The position numbers and the translations under genes are program-made. Positions 60,058 to 64,000 of a stretch of DNA of 64,000 bases are shown piece after piece (position 1 is the first letter of the stretch; each line of letters begins with the position of its first letter). The DNA comes from Mesonia sp. HuA40 (GTDB lineage Bacteria; Bacteroidota; Bacteroidia; Flavobacteriales; Flavobacteriaceae): the NCBI RefSeq assembly GCF_008017835.1, contig NZ_VRLT01000026.1, forward strand, positions 124,001 to 188,000, read 5' to 3'. The notes beneath the pieces were generated by a model. It was not told the DNA's origin. It worked only from the letters and a program-made list of their open reading frames with translations, and searched no databases.

Positions 60058-62043
60058 TTAATCTACATTATCGTGTAAAAACGAGTTGTTCGTTCTAAAA
60101 TTCAAATTATCCCTTGAGGAACCGTTTACACTGGTTCGAGATAGTTTTGTGTCACCTGTGGTTTCTCCTTCTTCTAAATCGAGACCGGCTCGCTTATATG
60201 CTGGCATTCGTTCAATTTCTTCTATAGATGAATTATTCCTAAACTTATAGTTGAACTCTTTCATGCGCTTGCGTCTCTCTGCCGCTCGTGCAATAAGATC
60301 TTGCGATATCGGGTTTTCTAAAGGATCGATTTCTTCTGTATTTTTTGACTCTTCTACCAGATTATTTTTATTCTCAAAAGAAGCGGCCTCAACCTTACTT
60401 ATAGGTTCAGAAACAGGCTGTTTAACTTCAATTTGAGTCTGTTGCCTATAATCTTCCTCTGGAGCTTTATTTTCTTGGAACTGTTTTTCCTCCTCCATAT
60501 AGTCATCTAAACTATAGCGTTTTACTCCTCCAGTTACATTAGGTTTTGGCGCAGATGGTGTTTGCTTTTCGTTCGGCTCTTCCTCAAGCCTGTGAATAAT
60601 TTTAGATGACGTAGGTTCTGCCTCCGTAGTTGTTTTTGCAGTCTCCTCCGAAATAGATGAAGAAGCAGGTTTTGAAGCTATAGGATTAATAGGAAAATCA
60701 AATGTAAAATTTACCTGTTCTTTCTCCTTATCTTCTTCAACTTGTCTTTTCTCTTCTACTGGCTCTTGTTCTTTGGTTGTATTCTTAGTTGCATCAACAA
60801 AAACAAAATCATCTGTATTCGCTTCCGCGGAAGCTTGCACTTCTTGTTCTTGCGCATTAGTAGACTCTTGTGGTTCTTCAAGCTGCTCTTGCTCAAATAG
60901 CGTGTGCACTACTCTTTCTTCCCGCTCTTCTTTAGGCAAAGGCTCGTCTACCGCAGAAGAACGTAATTGGAAGCGCTTCTCGCTTAAATCATGAACTACT
61001 TTCTGCTCATCTTCTAAGGTGTGAATAATCTTCTTAGCCTCTGTATTCACAATTACATTTTGTTGCTCTACATCAAAACCCGTCGCAATTATGGTTACCG
61101 ATATAGACTCATCAAGGTTAGAATCTTCTCCTACACCCATTATGATGTTTGCACTATGCCCAGCCTCATTTTGAATATGATCATTGATTTCTCCAATTTC
61201 ATCGATAGTAATTTCTTGGGAGCCTGAAACAATAAGCAGCAACACGTTTTTAGCGCCCGTAATTTTATTATCGTTTAATAAAGGTGAATCTAATGCTTTA
61301 ATGATGGCTTCTTGAGCTCTATTGCTACCTGAGGCGGTTGAAGACCCCATAATGGCCGTACCGCTATTACTCAATACCGTTTTAGCATCACGTAAATCTA
61401 TATTTTGTTGGTAATGATGTGTAATTACTTCTGCAATTCCTCGTGAGGCAGTAGCTAAAACTTCATCGGCCTTAGAGAATCCGGCTTTAAAGCCTAAATT
61501 ACCATAAACCTCACGAAGTTTATTATTATTAATAACAATAAGCGAGTCTACTTGTTTTCTTAATTTTTCTACCCCTTGTTGAGCTTGATCATTTCTTGTT
61601 TTACCTTCAAACTGAAATGGAATGGTTACAATACCTACGGTAAGAATACCCATCTCTTTAGCCTGTTGAGCAATAATTGGTGCGGCTCCAGTTCCGGTAC
61701 CTCCACCCATACCTGCGGTAATGAATACCATTTTTGTATTGGTGTTAAGCATGCTCTTAAGGTCTTCAAAACTCTCTAAAGCGGCCTGCTCTCCAATCTC
61801 TGGATTAGCACCTGCTCCTAACCCCTCGGTTAGGTTTACTCCTAATTGTAACTTAATAGGAACCGGACTATTATCTAGGGCCTGTGCATCGGTGTTGCAC
61901 ACTACAAAATCTACTCCTTTTATTCCTTGTTCAAACATATGATTAATGGCGTTTGAACCGCCGCCACCAACGCCAATCACTTTGATCACGTTAGATTGAT
62001 TTTTGGGTAAATCAAATGAAATGTCGAATTCTGTGCTGCTCAT
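60058..62043 (-). CDS. ftsZ: Cell division protein FtsZ with long C-terminal extension
   Basis: Tubulin-like GTPase that forms the Z ring. Residues 1-330 are the conserved GTPase and activation domains: NVIKVIGVGGGGSNAINHM, the tubulin signature GGGTGTGAAP (113-122), NNDADEVLATASRGIAEVI-type T7 region (KAGFSKADEVLATASRGIAEV). Then comes a ~300-residue acidic, Glu/Gln/Ser-rich linker (about 335-620). The extreme C-terminus, NNSFLHDNVD, replaces the usual FtsA-binding peptide (xIPxFLR-like). 661 aa versus about 383 in E. coli. Lies between ftsA and yqeY. Confidence 0.97.
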   Translation of the reverse strand: MSSTEFDISFDLPKNQSNVIKVIGVGGGGSNAINHMFEQGIKGVDFVVCNTDAQALDNSPVPIKLQLGVNLTEGLGAGANPEIGEQAALESFEDLKSMLNTNTKMVFITAGMGGGTGTGAAPIIAQQAKEMGILTVGIVTIPFQFEGKTRNDQAQQGVEKLRKQVDSLIVINNNKLREVYGNLGFKAGFSKADEVLATASRGIAEVITHHYQQNIDLRDAKTVLSNSGTAIMGSSTASGSNRAQEAIIKALDSPLLNDNKITGAKNVLLLIVSGSQEITIDEIGEINDHIQNEAGHSANIIMGVGEDSNLDESISVTIIATGFDVEQQNVIVNTEAKKIIHTLEDEQKVVHDLSEKRFQLRSSAVDEPLPKEEREERVVHTLFEQEQLEEPQESTNAQEQEVQASAEANTDDFVFVDATKNTTKEQEPVEEKRQVEEDKEKEQVNFTFDFPINPIASKPASSSISEETAKTTTEAEPTSSKIIHRLEEEPNEKQTPSAPKPNVTGGVKRYSLDDYMEEEKQFQENKAPEEDYRQQTQIEVKQPVSEPISKVEAASFENKNNLVEESKNTEEIDPLENPISQDLIARAAERRKRMKEFNYKFRNNSSIEEIERMPAYKRAGLDLEEGETTGDTKLSRTSVNGSSRDNLNFRTNNSFLHDNVD

Positions 62044-62081
62044 AATTCTATATTTTGGGTGTTATGCTTCGCTTATTTACT

Positions 62082-63503
62082 TTATTCTACTTTATCTAAA
62101 AAATCTTTTAAGGTGTCAAACCATTTCTCGAAAATGCTCTTGCGGGCTATATTACTGGCTTTCACCTCTCGCTCTTGTTCTTCTTGATGGGTTTGCTCTA
62201 GTTGTTCGCCTTCAATTTGCTCTTCCTTTACTGAATCATTCATAATATTACCAGTGTCTTCACTTTTAACACCTTGATGATTCTCGGCGTGTTTACGGCG
62301 AAGTTCGGCTTCTAATCGCTCTTGTTTTTCTTGCTGTTTACGCTCTAGGCTGTTTAAAACTAAACCTACAGCCGTGGCGTACATAGGACTGGTGGTTTCT
62401 TTATTGCTATCTCCTGCAAGATGTTCATTGGGGTACCCTATACGGGTATCCATACCGGTTACATATTCAACCAATTGCTTTAAGTGCTTTAATTGTGCGC
62501 CACCACCGGTAATAACTATACCTGCAATTAGTTTTTTCTTTTGTTCCTCGTGACCGTAATTTTTTATCTCTAAATAAATCTGCTCAATAATTTCAACCGC
62601 TCGGTAATGAATAATTTTTGATAAATTTTTTAAAGATATTTCTTTGGGTTCTCTTCCGCGTAAGCCAGGAATAGATACAATTTCATTTTCTTTATTTTCT
62701 CCAGGCCAAGCCGAACCGAATTTCACCTTTAGGAGCTCTGCTTGCTTTTCAATAATACTGCAACCCTCTTTAATATCTTCGGTAATTACATTTCCTCCAA
62801 ATGGGATAACTGCCGTGTGGCGTATGATACCATCTTTAAAAATAGCCAAGTCAGAAGTTCCTCCTCCTATATCAACCAATGCTACACCGGCTTCTTTCTC
62901 TTCTTGACTTAATACTGCTTTGGCGGATGCTAATGGCTCTAAGGTTACTCCTTCTAGTTCTAATCCAGAGCTTTTTATACAACGACCTATGTTTCTGATA
63001 GATGAGATCTGGCCTACTACCACATGAAAATTGGCCTCCAATCTACCGCCGTACATACCGATTGGCTCAGTTATTTCGCCCTGACCGTCTATTTTATACT
63101 CCTGGGGCAAAACATGAATAATCTCCTCGCCTGGTAACATAACTAATTTATGTACCTGGTTACACAAGGTTTCTATATCTTGAGCACCAATTACTTCTTC
63201 GGCATTCTCACGAGTAATATAATCGCTATGTTGTAAACTTCTGATGTGTTGACCAGCAATACCCACCACCACGTCTTTCACTTCAATTCCGGCATCGGCA
63301 ACTGCCTGTTCTACGGCATGTTGTATAGATTGTATGGTTTGGGTTATATTATTTACTACGCCACGATGCACTCCTAAGCTTTTAGATTTACCAACACCTA
63401 AAACTTCGGTTTTACCGTATTCATTATACCGACCAATCATAGCTACAATTTTGGTTGTACCTATGTCTAGCCCTACTGCGATTTCTTGATCATTTACTTC
63501 CAT
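62082..63503 (-). CDS. ftsA: Cell division protein FtsA
   Basis: Actin-like ATPase that tethers FtsZ to the membrane. Motifs: phosphate-1 VGLDIGTTKIVAMIGR, the SHS2/1C region HVVVGQISSIRNIGRCIKSSGLELEGVTLEPLASAKAVL, phosphate-2 VALVDIGGGTSDLAIF, and the adenosine motif IAGIVITGGGAQLKHL. The C-terminal 90 residues are Glu/Lys-rich, then end with KSIFEKWFDTLKDFLDKVE, an amphipathic helix suited to membrane binding. 473 aa. ftsQ is 9 bp upstream; ftsZ 38 bp downstream. Confidence 0.97.
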   Translation of the reverse strand: MEVNDQEIAVGLDIGTTKIVAMIGRYNEYGKTEVLGVGKSKSLGVHRGVVNNITQTIQSIQHAVEQAVADAGIEVKDVVVGIAGQHIRSLQHSDYITRENAEEVIGAQDIETLCNQVHKLVMLPGEEIIHVLPQEYKIDGQGEITEPIGMYGGRLEANFHVVVGQISSIRNIGRCIKSSGLELEGVTLEPLASAKAVLSQEEKEAGVALVDIGGGTSDLAIFKDGIIRHTAVIPFGGNVITEDIKEGCSIIEKQAELLKVKFGSAWPGENKENEIVSIPGLRGREPKEISLKNLSKIIHYRAVEIIEQIYLEIKNYGHEEQKKKLIAGIVITGGGAQLKHLKQLVEYVTGMDTRIGYPNEHLAGDSNKETTSPMYATAVGLVLNSLERKQQEKQERLEAELRRKHAENHQGVKSEDTGNIMNDSVKEEQIEGEQLEQTHQEEQEREVKASNIARKSIFEKWFDTLKDFLDKVE

Positions 63504-63512
63504 AACCAGTTT

Positions 63513-64000
63513 CTATACCTTTTTGGTAGCAACTACTTGCTGTTTGTAATTTAATTTTATACTCTCGTACTGCTCCAACTTTTTATCTATAAATGCGGTT
63601 TTATAAAACGCCTTAAATTTTCTTAGTTTCTCTGCTAGCGCTGTACTATCTCCTAAGATAGTTTCAAAATCATAACCACGCACATAAAATCGAATCTCTT
63701 TTTTTTTATCTACCTCTATAGAAACAACCTGATGTTTTAAAAAACTATCTTGATTAATTTCTTTCAACAAACCCCGCACATAACCTAAATCTTGTTGCCC
63801 AGAATACTTTACCATGGGCACTCGAGCCGTATGGTTTTTTGATAATGGCATCTTATTAGCATCTTCATCGATATAAAATGATGCATTAGCATACACTCTA
63901 GCCAATGGTTTTTTTTGCTGCACCTCAACGATAACATCCCCATTTACAGTTAAATACACCTCTGCGTTTTTAACCAACGGATGTTCGTCTATATGTTTTT
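63513..64000 (-). CDS. ftsQ: Cell division protein FtsQ (5' part beyond the window)
   Basis: Bitopic divisome protein linking early and late division proteins. The visible part is the C-terminal 160 or so residues. An apparent start at 63977 is only an internal TTG; the frame continues upstream as HIDEHPLVKNAEVYLTVNGD, the end of the POTRA-like domain (PLVKNAEVYLTVNGDVIVEVQQKKPLARVY). The beta domain follows (ARVPMVKYSGQQDLGYVRGLLKEINQD, VVSIEVDKKKEIRFYVRGYDFETILGDSTALAEKLRKFKAFYK). Low similarity to E. coli FtsQ is normal in this phylum. Position directly ahead of ftsA supports the call. Confidence 0.9.
   Translation of the reverse strand, partial: KHIDEHPLVKNAEVYLTVNGDVIVEVQQKKPLARVYANASFYIDEDANKMPLSKNHTARVPMVKYSGQQDLGYVRGLLKEINQDSFLKHQVVSIEVDKKKEIRFYVRGYDFETILGDSTALAEKLRKFKAFYKTAFIDKKLEQYESIKLNYKQQVVATKKV

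Overview
This window looks like ordinary chromosome from a marine-type member of the Flavobacteriaceae (Bacteroidota). The DNA is AT-rich, genes have no Shine-Dalgarno motif, and many starts are preceded by the Bacteroidota -7 box TAnnTTTG. Lineage-typical genes include type IX secretion factors (Plug protein, PorT), a full Na+-translocating NADH:quinone reductase operon, flavobacterial lipoproteins, and an ftsQ-ftsA-ftsZ-yqeY cluster. No prophage, insertion sequence, CRISPR array or rRNA operon was seen.

Layout, 1-14 kb: a PAP2 phosphatase (cut by the window edge) and tatA. A four-gene reverse-strand operon follows (two CarboxypepD_reg-like proteins, DUF6702, M1 peptidase). Then come pepE-glsA, tRNA-Gly(UCC), two GNAT acetyltransferases, a Tat-signal M15 peptidase, gpmI, a thioredoxin-like lipoprotein, a HAD phosphatase, map and a methyltransferase. 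12.9-20.9 kb: apbE and two small orphan proteins lie beside nqrABCDEF; ApbE is the enzyme expected to flavinylate NqrB and NqrC. 21-33.6 kb: T9SS Plug protein, apaG, pruA, rsmG, an RCK_C membrane protein, a fatty acid desaturase, an aspartate aminotransferase, a decayed T9SS-cargo remnant, trkH-trkA, ubiE and porT. 33.7-39.1 kb: an rRNA methyltransferase divergent from a BamA/TamA-family protein, then fbaA and accD. 39.2-43.6 kb: an HTH regulator divergent from a small barrel protein, then a three-gene metal-type cassette (HYC_CC_PP protein, TonB receptor, HMA protein). 43.8-51.6 kb: rpsO, pnp, proC-proB-proA, rpoD, lplA. 51.7-59 kb: rpe, ypdA, lipoproteins, an MtfA-like peptidase, a flavin monooxygenase-like protein and an alpha/beta hydrolase. 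59-64 kb: a tandemly duplicated tRNA-Arg 3' flank, then yqeY, ftsZ, ftsA and a partial ftsQ.

Genes that work together: NQR with ApbE (sodium-motive respiration); proCBA with pruA (proline synthesis and breakdown); TatA with at least one visible Tat substrate; Plug and PorT in T9SS, with a dead T9SS cargo tail nearby; TrkH/TrkA for K+ uptake; and FtsQ/A/Z in division.

I did not find a clearly new multi-gene defence or biosynthetic system. The best second-look items are a 19-bp perfect operator in front of the HTH gene, GC-rich structured leaders or intergenic elements (pnp leader, 54.2 kb, 58.3 kb), three genes whose -7 box sits exactly 4 nt before the ATG (likely leaderless mRNAs), the Cys-rich metal cassette, the NQR-linked orphan proteins, an AccD without its zinc ribbon, and the duplicated tRNA-Arg flank.
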